Assembly: GCF_000002995.4 (NCBI RefSeq)
Contig: NW_025062404.1
Location: 1 to 15,123 of the forward strand
DNA from: Brugia malayi
Taxonomy: Eukaryota > Nematoda > Chromadorea > Rhabditida > Onchocercidae
Direction of reading: 5' to 3'
Length of the DNA: 15,123 nucleotides
A program made the position numbers and the translations under genes. The notes beneath the pieces were generated by a model that was not told the origin of the DNA, searched no databases, and was given only the letters and a program-made list of their open reading frames with translations. Shown here in pieces: positions 1-9,769 of the stretch (position 1 is the first letter of the stretch; each line of letters begins with the position of its first letter).

Positions 1-1201
1 ATGGAAGATGGAAATAAAATAAAATGATAAAATTTCCACAGTTCATTAACAGGCATCAATGATGTTTATTTACTAAAAAAATTTTTTTTTTTGGTTTGAT
101 TATGAAAGAAATATAAAACAGTAAATTCAACATGGAGGAAAAAATCAATCGATCAATTGGACTTTTTATTGACAAATCAATAAAAAATGATCATTTTATT
201 CGCACAGTACTTCTATCTGATCAATTTCAGTCCTTTTATTTGTTAAAACGATTATCTGGCTGATAAAAATTTAGAATAAAATTGTTACCATTATCATGTT
301 GAACAACAAATAGCGGTGAAGACAAAAGCAGATCTTTTTTTTGCGATCATCGTTTAATTTGATCAATCGGATTGAAATTAAATACAAAAGGAGTTGTTTA
401 TGATGATATCACCAAGCGGATGCTTCATGAAATTATTTACTTAATCAGGCAAGCGAGAATGATTAAGCGCAGATTATCAACCATTCAAAATTCCGTACAC
501 GAATTTTTTGCACATAAACACTAACAGTTCACGGCATTCACTACTGTGTCTAATGCTACTTCATTCAGAACGCATTGATGTAATCCTCGTTCTTCAAGTA
601 TGATAAGAAAATTCCTGTCCTACATTCCGTACCGGTAAAATAAACCTTCTGCCATTCACAAGTAAACTATTTTTCGCGCAACATTTGAAATGACAGGAAT
701 TATAACTTCCAGTTTTTTCTTTTCTAATATCTAGTAGCGGACGACGAAGAAGCAGATGGCTTATAATTTGCAGTGTGACTGAAATGCACCGGAATTGTTA
801 TCGAGCCGAACGTCCTGCACTGAAAGATTTGATGACATTTATATAAGAATTGTTTTACTTTGCATTTATTTGGAATAATTGAATTGAATTGTAAGCATTG
901 CTTTCCAAAATAGCACTACTCATCCAAAGCTTCAGGAAAGCGGGCATTGTTTTAATGCAGCTACATCAATGAGGCTTCGCATTTGCATTCAATTGGTGAA
1001 TTTTCTTTAATATAAGAGAAATCAAAAGATATGAAATGTAAACATCTTCAAATGGACAGAAAAAAGTAGTTCTTTCCATTAGAATCAAAATTGTACAACA
1101 AAACTCTGCTAATATCTAACTGTCTGTCATTCGAACATTTATCAAACCATTGTTGCTAATCATTTAGAAATAATGATTACAATGATATCATCCTTGATCA
1201 G
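1..1201. repeat. Left arm of a 1.2-kb inverted repeat
   Basis: This stretch is the reverse complement of 5936-7129 from the first base of the window to the inner boundary at about 1201, where both arms carry TGATCAAGGATG and then diverge. Most differences I can see are single-base insertions or deletions in short homopolymers (for example near 245, 255, 310, 410, 440, 490 and 510), with few substitutions. The window starts inside or exactly at the arm, so the outer boundary is not visible. I see no transposase, no short terminal motif and no target-site duplication. Copies of the 6317-6499 exon on the minus strand here carry one-base indels that break its frame. Confidence 0.9.
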
Positions 1202-1740
1202 AAATTACTTATTCCCTCTACTTGATCATTTGTAGTGCATTCTAAATCATGAAATATTCCATGGAGTTGAATTCTCCTTATTACTATCATTACTTTCAAT
1301 ATTACTTTTCATTTCTTAAGCAAATACTTGCTAGTTACTACTAATTTATTAGTAAGTAAAACAACAATAATGACAATAATAATTATTATTGCTATTACTG
1401 CAAGGTTTTTTACTATACATAATCGAAAAGGAAGTTGATCTATTACGAAGACCGTTTTTGATAGTGCATTTGTTTTAATCATTATTTCTGTTTATGAATT
1501 ACTTTTGGAAATCGATTACACGAAATAATAGGCCAAATTTACAAAAGGAGGCAAAATATATTATTAGTGATATGTTTTATCACCACTGATTTTTCATTAC
1601 CATAACGTGAATTTTTAAATCGGTCGTCTACACGAGATCAGTTTATTCTTTTTTGTCTATATTTAAAAATATATATTCAGTTATTTGAATTCGTATTTTT
1701 ACGTTTACTGTTCAGAAGTTTCTTTTATTGAAATTTCAGA
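1202..1740. other. AT-rich stretch, no gene seen
   Basis: Between the left arm and the first exon of the 1741 gene I find no convincing exon. It holds short AT-rich runs including an (AAT)n-like patch near 1365-1390, where AATAATAATT is followed by ATTATTGC and can form a weak hairpin. It is the likely upstream or outron region of the gene starting at 1741, because the polypyrimidine tract ending in TTTCAG lies at its right edge. Confidence 0.4.
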
Positions 1741-3022
1741 ATGACCCTCGCTGTTTTCGTACTTTTCATATTTTTGGGTATAAGGTGATATACGATTTCA
1801 ACAATTAAGCATTATTATAATTTATATATTACTTTCGTTTATTCACTGAGGGAATTCAAACGAATGCTAATCTTCAACGCTTGTTTCAAAATATGTAAAT
1901 TTTGGCAAAACATTATGTAGACATAAACGATTGGATAAGATAAGATTATTGTACTGTTTTTTAATTGATTGCTTCCAATTGCGGTTAATTGGCCATTAAT
2001 ACTAACAGTGGTGTAAAAATGATGAGTAAGTTTCTTGCTTCATTTATCATTAATCCAAAGACTTTTAATGCTTTAGAAGAAAGTTTAAGCAGTATTTAAT
2101 TTTGATTGCTGGAAAATTGGCAACAAAAAAAAAATTAAGGAACAAAAATGGAAAATTTATAGCAAGTTTTATGTCATGTTGTTTATATCAATAAACATAC
2201 TTTGCATCGTTGAAAATTCTTCTATATTTGCTTGGGTAAGTTACACTTGTACTGCAAAATTCATATTGCAATAAAGTTATTTTATTCCTAGACAATATAT
2301 AGAAAATATTTTTAAAGATTGATCAAGAAATTGCACTGCCAAGTATTTTGATACAAGTTATGAATTATTGCAGCAGGGTAAAGATATAAAATATTAACGA
2401 TCTTTGTATCCATTTTCCTGCAAGGTTAATAATTCGATGTCAATAATTGACGATGCAAGAATGCAAAAAATGGATGACTTACGTCAGACAATCAATTCAA
2501 AATATTACCAAAAACTTTTAAATTTGATGCGTATGTAACATTCATCACTTTCAAAGTATTTGTTAGCATCTACAATTTAACAGTGTCACTGATTAATGTT
2601 CATTACAAGTTAATTACGTCAATATCAAGAGATGTGATGCATGCTCCCACGATTCTTGTCACCAAAGGTGTAGCATGAACGATCATCGTCTAGATTAACG
2701 GACACAATTTAAAAGCTGGCTTGAAATTGCTAGCATAAATACTTCACGTGTTCAGTTATATATTCCCACAGTGCTTCCATATTGCATGACATGGCAATCT
2801 TATCATCATCAAAATGCTAGAACTCGAGCTATATTCCTTAATAATGACAATAATAGTAGCAACACTTTTTTATCATTACTATGGGAAACGTAAAAATAGA
2901 CTATGATGTATTTCACAAATGCAGTAACCAAAAAGGAACGTCAAAAGCGGCAAATTGAAAACCAACATATTTGGGAACTAATCGGATATTTACGAAACTT
3001 GATAATACCGTTGCTAGCATGA
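1741..3022 (+). CDS. Multi-exon gene for a secreted or membrane protein (unrecognised)
   Basis: Chain read from splice sites: 1741-1784, 2009-2025, 2093-2235, 2318-2377, 2425-2530, 2584-2667, 2772-2855 or 2889, and 2925-3009 or to a TGA at 3020. The first ATG follows AAATTTCAGA, a trans-splice-like acceptor, and begins a signal-like stretch, MTLAVFVLFIFLGI. Donors include GTAAGT at 2236 and GTATGT at 2531. Phases agree from exon 1 through exon 7. Exon 3 holds a second hydrophobic run, FYVMLFISINILCIV. Later exons are hydrophilic, for example MDDLRQTINSKYYQ and RTRAIFLNNDNNSSN. The 17-nt second exon and the step from exon 7 to 8 are weak: one donor leaves only a 35-nt intron, the alternative is GTAGCA. 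An alternative start is ATGATG at 2019. An early end at TGA 2676 is also possible. Family unknown. Confidence 0.4.
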
Positions 3023-3137
3023 TAACAACTATCGGCAATTTATGAATTAAAACGATATAAATGTGTTTGTTCATTTTTCAACTAATCATTAATGAATTTT
3101 AAAACATATACTATTATCGCCAACAATTTGAGTTCAA

Positions 3138-3380
3138 ATGTCACTGAGACTAAGGCAATATGATCAGTTGTCACAAAATGAATATGGAGATAGAATGAAC
3201 AAACATTATTTACATGCAAAGGATAGAAAAGTAAGTTTCAGAAATTTCTTTAAAGAGAATAAATCACTGAAATGTATGTTTTACCTCCAGTTTCATTTTC
3301 ATTTCTAGTTATATCGCAACAAAATTAAACTGCTTGAAATATGTTGGAGAAACTATTCAAATGATCAACAAACAAGCTGA
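3138..3380 (+). CDS. Alternative two-exon frame, small basic peptide
   Basis: An ATG at 3138 opens 31 hydrophilic codons (MSLRLRQYDQLSQNEYG at the start) that end at a strong GTAAGT donor at 3231 in phase 0. The acceptor TTTCTAG at 3308 continues in the same phase for 23 codons (LYRNKIKLLEICWRNYS) to TGA at 3378. This could be a short gene, or internal exons of the upstream gene: an acceptor at 3148 matches the phase left by a donor at 3010. It competes with the reading of the same DNA that leads to the membrane segment downstream. Only one of the two can be the main product. Confidence 0.25.
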
Positions 3381-3738
3381 TAACGGCAGCATGTTTGTAT
3401 TAAATCAACTTATTTTTAGCTCCACAAAAATTTCAAATGATTAACAAATGATAAAGAATTAATAAAAGAGTAATTTGTGCAGAATATGGATTTTCATGTT
3501 AATTATTTATTGGATGCTAATACCCGTATTCATTTGGGTTGCAATTATTTTGTTTATGTGGAAAAATCTTCGATTGCATTGGCGTAAAATTATCGCACCA
3601 ATGGCAACTGCGGTAAGACATCAATATAGCAATAGCAATACAAGATAGCATTACAATAAAACATTGTAGTTTATTTTGTGATAATTAAAGCATCGGAAGC
3701 AAAAGAAGATTTCAGAAGCATTGCGAAGCAAGCGGTAA
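3214..3738 (+). CDS. 3' end of a single-pass membrane protein with a basic tail
   Basis: Exons 3214-3230, 3309-3392, 3483-3612 and 3691-3738 total 279 nt, a whole number of codons, and give about 92 residues. Donors are GTAAGT, GTTTGT and GTAAGA; acceptors are TTTCTAG, TTTGTGCAG and ATTAAAG, and all phases agree. The third exon encodes a strong membrane span (IFMLIIYWMLIPVFIWVAII) followed by FMWKNLRLHWRKII. The last exon is a basic tail, HRKQKKISEALRSKR, ending in TAA. The positive charge after the span suggests a cytoplasmic C terminus. It may be the end of the gene that starts with a signal-like exon at 1741, which would make a type I membrane protein, but exons between 2856 and 3309 do not thread cleanly. 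No family recognised. Confidence 0.45.
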
Positions 3739-4767
3739 TCTATTAAATGTGGAAAACGAAATTATGACAATGCCAACATGGGACGGTTAGCTGTTTCTTT
3801 TTTTGTAGGAAGCCATGAAATATTTTGTTAAAGTTATAACAAAAAACTAGTGTTAATGGAAAATGATAATCTGACCCTATATTTTGCTAGTTACAGTTTT
3901 GTTTTAATTAAGATTACTTCGCGTTTTAATCATTCTCATCTATTTCCATCCCAGTTAAAGTATTTTGCGACCATTGGCCATGAAACTTCATGTGTTCAAT
4001 GGAAATTAGGATATGAAATTAGATTTAGTCCTTTTTTTCTGCATGGACCATTCGCTTCATTATTTCTTCGCCACAACATTTATGTTTCAAAACATGTATT
4101 AAGACTAATTTTCAGAATTTACGTCTTTCTCAGATTTTTTCTTACTTATCCTGCATTTGTTGTTCAAATTTTAAAATGACTTCTAGTGTTTGGTATACTT
4201 TTCACCTTTATCGAATATTACTTTTTATGGAACTTCTTACAAAAAGAAACGTGAAATAAAAACTGTTAAGTATTTTAAAATTCAATGTTAATTTCATGCA
4301 CAAATGTCAGAAATATCATACTTCTAATAATGCTATTTTCAATCCTTTTATGTTTTATACAGCATAATTAGTTTGCAAAATTTACGTTATCCAAAATAGT
4401 CTAAGTGACGCCAATAGTTAATTTCAGAATTCGTTTTGCATGATCATTTCAATAATACATGTTTTGAACGATACTTGAGCAAAGATAAACTATCTCTGTA
4501 TAACAAAAATGATCATTAAAATCATTATCAAAAATGAGTATAATAGTGAGTGTAGATCCAATAATCACACAAATTAAAGAATATAGTTGGATAGCTTGAA
4601 TGAAACAAAAACTAAATTGATTCATTTTAGTTCGTTTTATATTTTCAAAATTACATTTACACTTTCAAAAAAAAAAAATCATTTTATAATGAATGAATAA
4701 TTATGCTTTCATTAAGGTATCCTGGAAGCTCGCTTCGAGCAGACAACACAATCAGTGCATGATGAAA
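3739..4767. other. Intergenic stretch with one weak open frame
   Basis: A 109-codon frame at 3850-4179 (plus) is the only sizeable one. It is rich in Phe, Leu and Ser, lacks a trans-splice-like acceptor at its ATG and has no flanking exon I can join. Stretches such as SLFLRHNIYVSKHVLRLIF are not clearly domain-like. I leave it as a possible but unsupported coding region. The rest is AT-rich with short homopolymers and no RNA gene that I can see. Confidence 0.3.
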
Positions 4768-4932
4768 TTAAATGGTTTCCTGAAGAGGATACGGCTGAAA
4801 TGCGGAATCAGGGAGAAAAGAAAACGAATACGGAGTAGTGAAAGAGTAATATGTATGCATGTATAATTTAACGTTTTCACAATTTGTCAATTTGATGTCA
4901 ACAAAAGTTTCTGATAAAGATTTTCCGAAATA
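4768..4932 (-). CDS. Terminal exon of an unrecognised minus-strand gene
   Basis: Read on the minus strand, the acceptor CATGTTGTTCAG at 4933 opens 54 codons beginning YFGKSLSETFVDIKLTNCE and ending with PDSAFQPYPLQETI and TAA at 4768-4770. Composition is balanced and protein-like. The frame stays open upstream through the acceptor to about 5045, so the exon could be longer, or the acceptor might not be used. I could not thread a convincing upstream exon: a candidate donor AAATG|GTTCATC near 4950 is weak. No family recognised. It lies inside the inverted-repeat spacer and faces the plus-strand gene that ends at 3738. Confidence 0.3.
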   Translation of the reverse strand, partial: YFGKSLSETFVDIKLTNCENVKLYMHTYYSFTTPYSFSFLPDSAFQPYPLQETI

Positions 4933-5045
4933 CTGAACAACATGAAAGCGGAAACATGATGAACCATTTAGTTGCACATATAAATACAAATAGAGTCTAC
5001 AAAGATATTTTGTCACAAATCTACTGGATTTATTCTTCTTCGACT

Positions 5046-5935
5046 AATCAAATTTATCATGATGAATCGGTATAAATCAAAGAATAAACAATGATAAGTA
5101 TAACTGAGTATTGTGATGATAATAATCACTTGGATAAACGTTATAAAGAGAACATATTTGCTGTGTGCTAATTGATTTATGGATTATTTCAGTAACTGAT
5201 TGATAAGAAAAACTCATTGTTTTATAGAAAATTAGGAATCTAAAAATTTTCAAGCAATGTTCCGATATGTTTATTGAAAGGTATTATGTAAAAATTAAAG
5301 CAGCATTCCGGAACTTTTACATAAATTTGCAAAATGAAGCTAATTAAAACCGGCAATCCATGTCAAATATTTTCACTTCAGCGAAGAATACAACTTCTTT
5401 TAGCTATTCATTTCAGATTTTAAAATCGAAGCACACAAATCAATCAGCCTATAATATACCATTTCTTGTTAGCTTAAGTGAATGTTAACAGGTTACCGAT
5501 CACAGACTCCTAAAATATTCCAAGTGATAAAAATTTTTTGACCTTTTTATGAATATTTAAAAAAAAAAAACAAATGGGAACAAAAAGTTTGATTTGCTTT
5601 GCAATATGAACTGAAATTATCCATTAATTTTAAATGAACGAAACAATTCGAACTTTTCCAACCGGTCTGTGGGAGATCATGGAAAAAAGTGAATATCGAT
5701 ACATATCCTCATTTACTTATATCATTCTGTAAAATCATATATTAGAATTACATAAGAATCTTAACATTATAAATATTTGAACTTTTCAATTATTTTTGCA
5801 ATGGTTTTATGTAATTATTTCTTGGTTATTTCACAGCAAAAAAAAGACTAATATTTTTAATTTATAAATTATTGATTCTCGCTTGAATGATTTCTATAAG
5901 ATTAATTGAAAGATAGTTGAATGATAATAAAATAA
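5046..5935. other. AT-rich stretch, no supported gene
   Basis: No exon chain found. A short minus-strand frame around 5350-5403 reads KEVVFFAEVKIFDMDC between an AATAG and a GTTTTA, but both splice sites are poor. The remainder is AT-rich, with poly-A runs near 5561 and 5840. The inverted-repeat arm starts at 5936. Confidence 0.35.
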
Positions 5936-7129
5936 CTGATCAAGGATGATATCATTGTAATCATTATTTCTAAATGATTAGCAACAATGGTTTGATAAAT
6001 GTTCGAATGACAGACAGTTAGATATTAGCAGAGTTTTGTTGTACAATTTTGATTCTAATGGAAAGAACTACTTTTTTCTGTCCATTTGAAGATGTTTACA
6101 TTTCATATCTTTTGATTTCTCTTATATTAAAGAAAATTCACCAATTGAATGCAAATGCGAAGCCTCATTGATGTAGCTGCATTAAACAATGCCCGCTTTC
6201 CTGAAGCTTTGGATGAGTAGTGCTATTTTGGAAAGCAATGCTTACAATTCAATTCAATTATTCCAAATAAATGCAAAGTAAAACAATTCTTATATAAATG
6301 TCATCAAATCTTTCAGTGCAGGACGTTCGGCTCGATAACAATTCCGGTGCATTTCAGTCACACTGCAAATTATAAGCCATCTGCTTCTTCGTCGTCGCTA
6401 CTAGATATTAGAAAAGAAAAACTGGAAGTTATAATCCTTCATTTCAAATGTTGCGCGAAAAATAGTTTACTTGTGAATGGCAGAAGGTTTATTTTACCGG
6501 TACGGAATGTAGGACAGGAATTTTCTTATCATACTTGAAGAACGAGGATTACATCAATGCGTTCTGAATGAAGTACATTAGACACAGTAGTGAATGCTGG
6601 AACTGTTAGTGTTATGTGCAAAAAATTCGTGTACGGAATTTGAATGGTTGATAATCTGCGCTTAATCATCGCTTGCCTGATTAAGTAAATAAATTTCATG
6701 AAGCATCCGCTTGGTGATATCATTCATAAACAACTCCTTTTGTATTTAATTTCAATCCGATTGATCAAATTAAACGATGATCGCAAAAAAAAGATCTGCT
6801 TTTGTCTTCACCGCTATTTTGTTGTTCAACATGATAATGGTAACAATTTTATTCTAAATTTTATCAGCCAGAATAATCGTTTTTAACAAATAAAAGGACT
6901 GAAATTGATCAGATAGAAGTACTGTGCGAATAAAATGATCATTTTTTATTGATTTGTCAATAAAAAGTCCAATTGATCGATTGATTTTTTCCTCCATGTT
7001 GAATTTACTGTTTTATATTTCTTTCATAATCAAACCAAAAAAAAAAATTTTTTTAGTAATAAACATCATTGATGCCTGTTAATGAACTGTGGAAATTTTA
7101 TCAATTTTATTTTATTTCCCATCTTCCAT
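5936..7129. repeat. Right arm of a 1.2-kb inverted repeat
   Basis: Reverse complement of 1-1201, joined directly on its outer side to the mucin-like repeat gene. It contains an open exon at 6317-6499 and several short frames. Arm lengths are 1201 and 1194 bases. The sequence is AT-rich and not itself repetitive. A real inverted duplication, the ends of a large element, or an assembly effect at a contig end are all possible. The cluster of one-base indels in the left arm makes the right arm the more reliable copy. Confidence 0.9.
6317..6499 (+). CDS. Candidate internal exon upstream of the mucin-like repeat
   Basis: The strong acceptor AAATCTTTCAG at 6316 opens a phase-0 frame of 61 codons to a GTACGG donor at 6500, also phase 0; the frame itself stays open to 6538. 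It starts CRTFGSITIPVHFSHTANYK, has a Ser-rich patch (PSASSSS) and ends in NGRRFILP. The next phase-0 acceptor on the same strand is TTATTATAG at 7172, the start of the Ser/Thr-rich repeat exon, so the two could be one gene with a 673-nt intron. The counterpart of this exon in the left repeat arm has one-base indels. Whether this is truly expressed cannot be judged here. Confidence 0.3.
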
Positions 7130-7172
7130 TATTTTTACCAACTTCATCATATTTAACAGCACATTATTATAG

Positions 7173-8008
7173 CCGACTTCAGCATCATCCCCTACGACAT
7201 CAAAATCAACAACATCAGTAACAACTTCAACAGCGTCCTCTACGACATCAAAATCAACAACATCAGTAACAACTTCAACAGCGTCCTCTACGACATCACA
7301 ATCAACAACATCAATAACAACTTCAACAGCGTCCTCTACGACATCAAAATCAACAACATCAGTAACAACTTCAACAGCGTCCTCTACGACATCACAATCA
7401 ACAACATCAGTAACAACTTCAACAGCGTCCTCTACGACATCAAAATCAACAACATCAGTAACAACTTCAACAGCGTCCTCTACGACATCACAATCAACAA
7501 CATCAATAACAACTTCAACAGCGTCCTCTACGACATCACAATCAACAACATCAATAACAACTTCAACAGCGTTCTCTACGATCAAAATCAAACATCAGTA
7601 CAAACAGCGTCCTCTACGACATCACAATCAACAACATCAGTAACAACTTCAACAGCGTCCTCTACGACATCAAAATCAACAACATCAGTAACAACTTCAA
7701 CAGCGTCCTCTACGACATCACAATCAACAACAACTGCAACTACTGTAAAAATGCCCTCTACGACATCAACAACTCTAACAACTTCAAAACGTGTCACTCT
7801 TATTTCTACAGCACCACGAACGATGCTTACAGAACCTCCTTTAAGAGATGTATTAATTTCAACGATCTTGCCTTCCTTAACGGTAGCTCCAGTTCCTAAA
7901 TTAGAAGCACAAAATTGGTGGTACTGGTGGTGTTGGTGGTATCCATCAAGTACTGCTTGTTTTTGGGGCGTGTGGAGTTTGAATTACATGTATTCTTGGT
8001 ACATGTAG
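7173..8008 (+). CDS. Mucin-like Ser/Thr-rich repeat protein, frame broken once
   Basis: The acceptor TTATTATAG opens a frame starting PTSASSPTTSKSTTSV. It then repeats a 16-residue unit of Thr, Ser, Ala and Val with Lys or Gln at the fifth position, the composition of heavily O-glycosylated mucin domains. The Thr/Ser bias continues past the tandem array (residues after 7751: MPSTTSTTLTTSKRV), which argues that this strand and frame, not the Val/Asp-rich antisense frame, is coding. The unit at 7578-7615 is 10 bases short and shifts the frame, so as written the protein stops in the next unit, while the downstream frame runs to TAG at 8006-8008. The tail is Pro- then Trp-rich (PKLEAQNWWYWWCWWYP), unusual enough to suspect another frame slip near 7910. 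Likely secreted or surface-exposed, by composition only. Confidence 0.5.
7194..7759 (+). repeat. 48-bp tandem repeat (minisatellite), about 12 units
   Basis: Units start with ACGACATCA at 7194, 7242, 7290, 7338, 7386, 7434, 7482, 7530, 7578, 7616, 7664 and 7712, a period of 48 except for the 38-base unit at 7578. A decayed thirteenth copy begins at 7760, still in register. The fifth codon alternates between AAA (Lys) and CAA (Gln) in the order K K Q K Q K Q Q K Q K Q, and a second site varies between GTA and ATA, so the array grew partly as 96-bp dimers. The units are otherwise nearly identical, which suggests recent expansion or homogenisation. Confidence 0.9.
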
Positions 8009-8208
8009 TTTTTAGAATCCCAAAAGCAATAGATCAGTTGAGAAATGCTTCAGAAAGCTATTTATGGCCTTTTAGTGTCATTCTAATGATTGTTATGATT
8101 TTGATCAATAAATGTCAGTTATCAGAATTGATAGTAAGGAACGTACTTCCATTGATGTTCCCGTTAATTGATATTTATATTACAATTGAAGATCGCTTCA
8201 GTTTTTGA
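7915..8208 (+). CDS. Alternative +1 frame over the mucin 3' end, hydrophobic
   Basis: The frame overlapping the Trp-rich tail begins VVLVVLVVS and stays open to TGA at 8206, passing through PFSVILMIVMILINK and RNVLPLMFPLIDIYI, both hydrophobic. If one base were missing from the CAAAATTGG run near 7912 in this assembly, the mucin frame would continue here and gain one or two membrane segments. Otherwise it is a chance frame. A third frame across the same GGTGGT run gives GGTGGVGGI and then stops. Sequence alone cannot choose between them. Confidence 0.2.
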   Translation: MVVLVVLVVSIKYCLFLGRVEFELHVFLVHVVFRIPKAIDQLRNASESYLWPFSVILMIVMILINKCQLSELIVRNVLPLMFPLIDIYITIEDRFSF

Positions 8209-8598
8209 TTTCATTCATTTTTTTTATCTAGGTTTTTTTTTTTTTTAACTTTTCGAAGTTTATGAAATTGATTTTGATTAATAAATGCTGATGCAGTGAT
8301 GACAGCAAATATCTTATTTTCAAGATTCAAATATTTTATTCCCAAAGTTGAAGATTTTGACGCAAATATTCGATGCAATCCGAATGCTTTGGAGTCACTG
8401 CATAGCTTATGGTAATTTATCAAATTAAATTATCATTTTAAATAAATCACAAATAAAACATTCCTTCCTTCCGTTCCACAATCAATAGATCATATGAAAT
8501 ACTGGAAATTTTGCAACTGAAAAGCTACCAAAACGTAATTTGATTTTTTTATTTTATTGATTTCTGTTTGGTCACATCGAAAGAAGTGATGAATGCTG
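8209..8598. other. 3' flanks between two convergent genes
   Basis: No exon seen. AATAAA-type signals occur on the plus strand near 8280 and 8440-8457, suitable for the mucin-like gene. The minus-strand gene on the right ends at 8599, so the two genes converge here. A short minus-strand frame at 8211-8423 has no splice support. Confidence 0.35.
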
Positions 8599-9769
8599 TT
8601 ATTTATTCTCAAGCTTGCACAATTCTTCCCAAGATTGTCTAGTGAAAGTTGCAAAAAGCTCTCTATATGCTTACCTTTGACGATGATTTTTTCTGATATT
8701 CAGGAAGAAAAGGAATAAAATAAGTATGGAAGTAGCAGCGAATAAAATCTGAAAGAGAACGCATTGAAAGTAAAACTTTTTTTTTGCTTTTTTGCGCAAG
8801 AAGTGATAAATTAATGTTTCAATTTTTAACTAACTTTTTAATCAAAACTTAATTTTACATATCAACTCTTTGTTATCTGTAACTCAAAATCATGCAATTC
8901 AGAAAAGCTTACTGTCGAGAAACGTAAACGTAATGTGTACCACCAAGCAGCAGCAATAAAGTTGTCTTCTTCGTCCCCACTGATGAAAATCGCAAGTTTT
9001 TGGGTTGTTTGAAAAGAATTTGAAGAGCAAATTGCATGAAGTACAGCACAAGCAAATTGTGCTATTCGATACTGAAAGCGACAAATAGAAATTGTTTTAT
9101 AACAAGAAATTCCTTTCAACAGTAGTGGGATAAGGAAATTAGATACTGCTGGTCCTGCCGATATTCTTGAAATTAGGTCGAAAAATTCAGCTGCTTTTTT
9201 TTCTCACTTTATTATATGCATCAAATTTACCTTGGAAGGCACATAATAAAGATTATCGATGTTGAATGTAGATGAGTAGCTAATGTAGGAAGCAATCGTG
9301 CCAAAGTTGATACTTTTCTCAAAGATAGAAGCTTGTGTTTTAATTTTTTTTTTTTTTTTTCATGGTATATTGTGTTATCCATATATACCATGTAATGATG
9401 AATCTCGGAATTTCAACGAAACAGAAAAGAATTTAAGGAAAGAAACGTATGTTTGTTTGATAAGTGAAAGTATGTCGGATTTACCATAATCGTGAAATAT
9501 GTATGGGTTAGACGCTGATATCGATATGAAAAGTGAGTAATTGATGCAAACGATAGAAAAAACGATAAGGATATTGCGATGTACTTGAGAAGACTTTGTG
9601 ATGGAGCAATCAGTATCGTCTGAAAAAAGTATCGGAAGGATATGGAGAAGCAGCGAAAACTTTTTAGAGTGAAATTTGTTGAAGTTGTATTAATTGCTTG
9701 TATCTGGCTGAATATCTGACCATTGCTTCTACAATTTGGGCAGCGATGGCAGGACTGAGACCTAGTCAT
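8599..9769 (-). CDS. Six-exon membrane protein, last gene of an operon-like trio (unrecognised)
   Basis: Minus-strand exons 9721-9769, 9485-9619, 9231-9331, 8913-9071, 8675-8748 and 8599-8638 sum to 558 nt, exactly 186 codons including TAA, and every junction agrees in phase. Internal acceptors are mostly good (TTTTTTCAG, CGCTTTCAG, CTCTTTCAG, TTTCACTAG); donors are GTCAGA, GTAAAT, GTAAAT, GTAAGC, GTAAGC. The ATG follows TTCTAGA, a possible trans-splice site. The product of 185 residues starts MTRSQSCHRCPNC, has a span near residues 30-50 (NILIVFSIVCINYSLFISIS), a middle part with SINFGTIASYISYS and SGDEEDNFIAAAWWYT, a second span near 150-167 (ILFAATSILILFLFFLNI), then a short charged tail ending ELCKLENK. 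The GTCAGA donor and the AAACACAAG acceptor are the weakest sites. Likely a two-span membrane protein; family not recognised. Confidence 0.55.

Noticed and set aside
3850..4179. 109-codon plus-strand frame
   Set aside because: Phe/Leu-rich, no splice or trans-splice signal at the start, and no exon partner; may be chance in AT-rich DNA.
1..7129. Palindrome from a missed sequencing adaptor
   Set aside because: Such artefacts fold back without a spacer; here 4.7 kb of unique sequence separates the arms, so this simple explanation does not fit, though other assembly faults remain possible.
1..7129. DNA transposon with long terminal inverted repeats
   Set aside because: No transposase-like frame, no target-site duplication visible and only one outer end in the window; not supportable.
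7194..7759. Repeat array as CRISPR
   Set aside because: Units are contiguous with no spacers, and the host is a eukaryote.
7112..7797. Minus-strand Val/Asp-rich repeat frames (DVVEDAVEVVTDVVDF)
   Set aside because: Antisense of the Ser/Thr-rich plus frame. The 48-bp unit is open in several frames by chance, but only the plus frame keeps its residue bias outside the array.
8899..9084. 61-codon minus-strand frame
   Set aside because: Shadow of the 8913-9071 exon, whose own frame has good splice sites on both sides.
9413..9769. 118-codon single-exon minus-strand gene
   Set aside because: Only its first 16 codons fit; a better reading has introns and uses another frame for 9485-9619, with all phases matching downstream exons.
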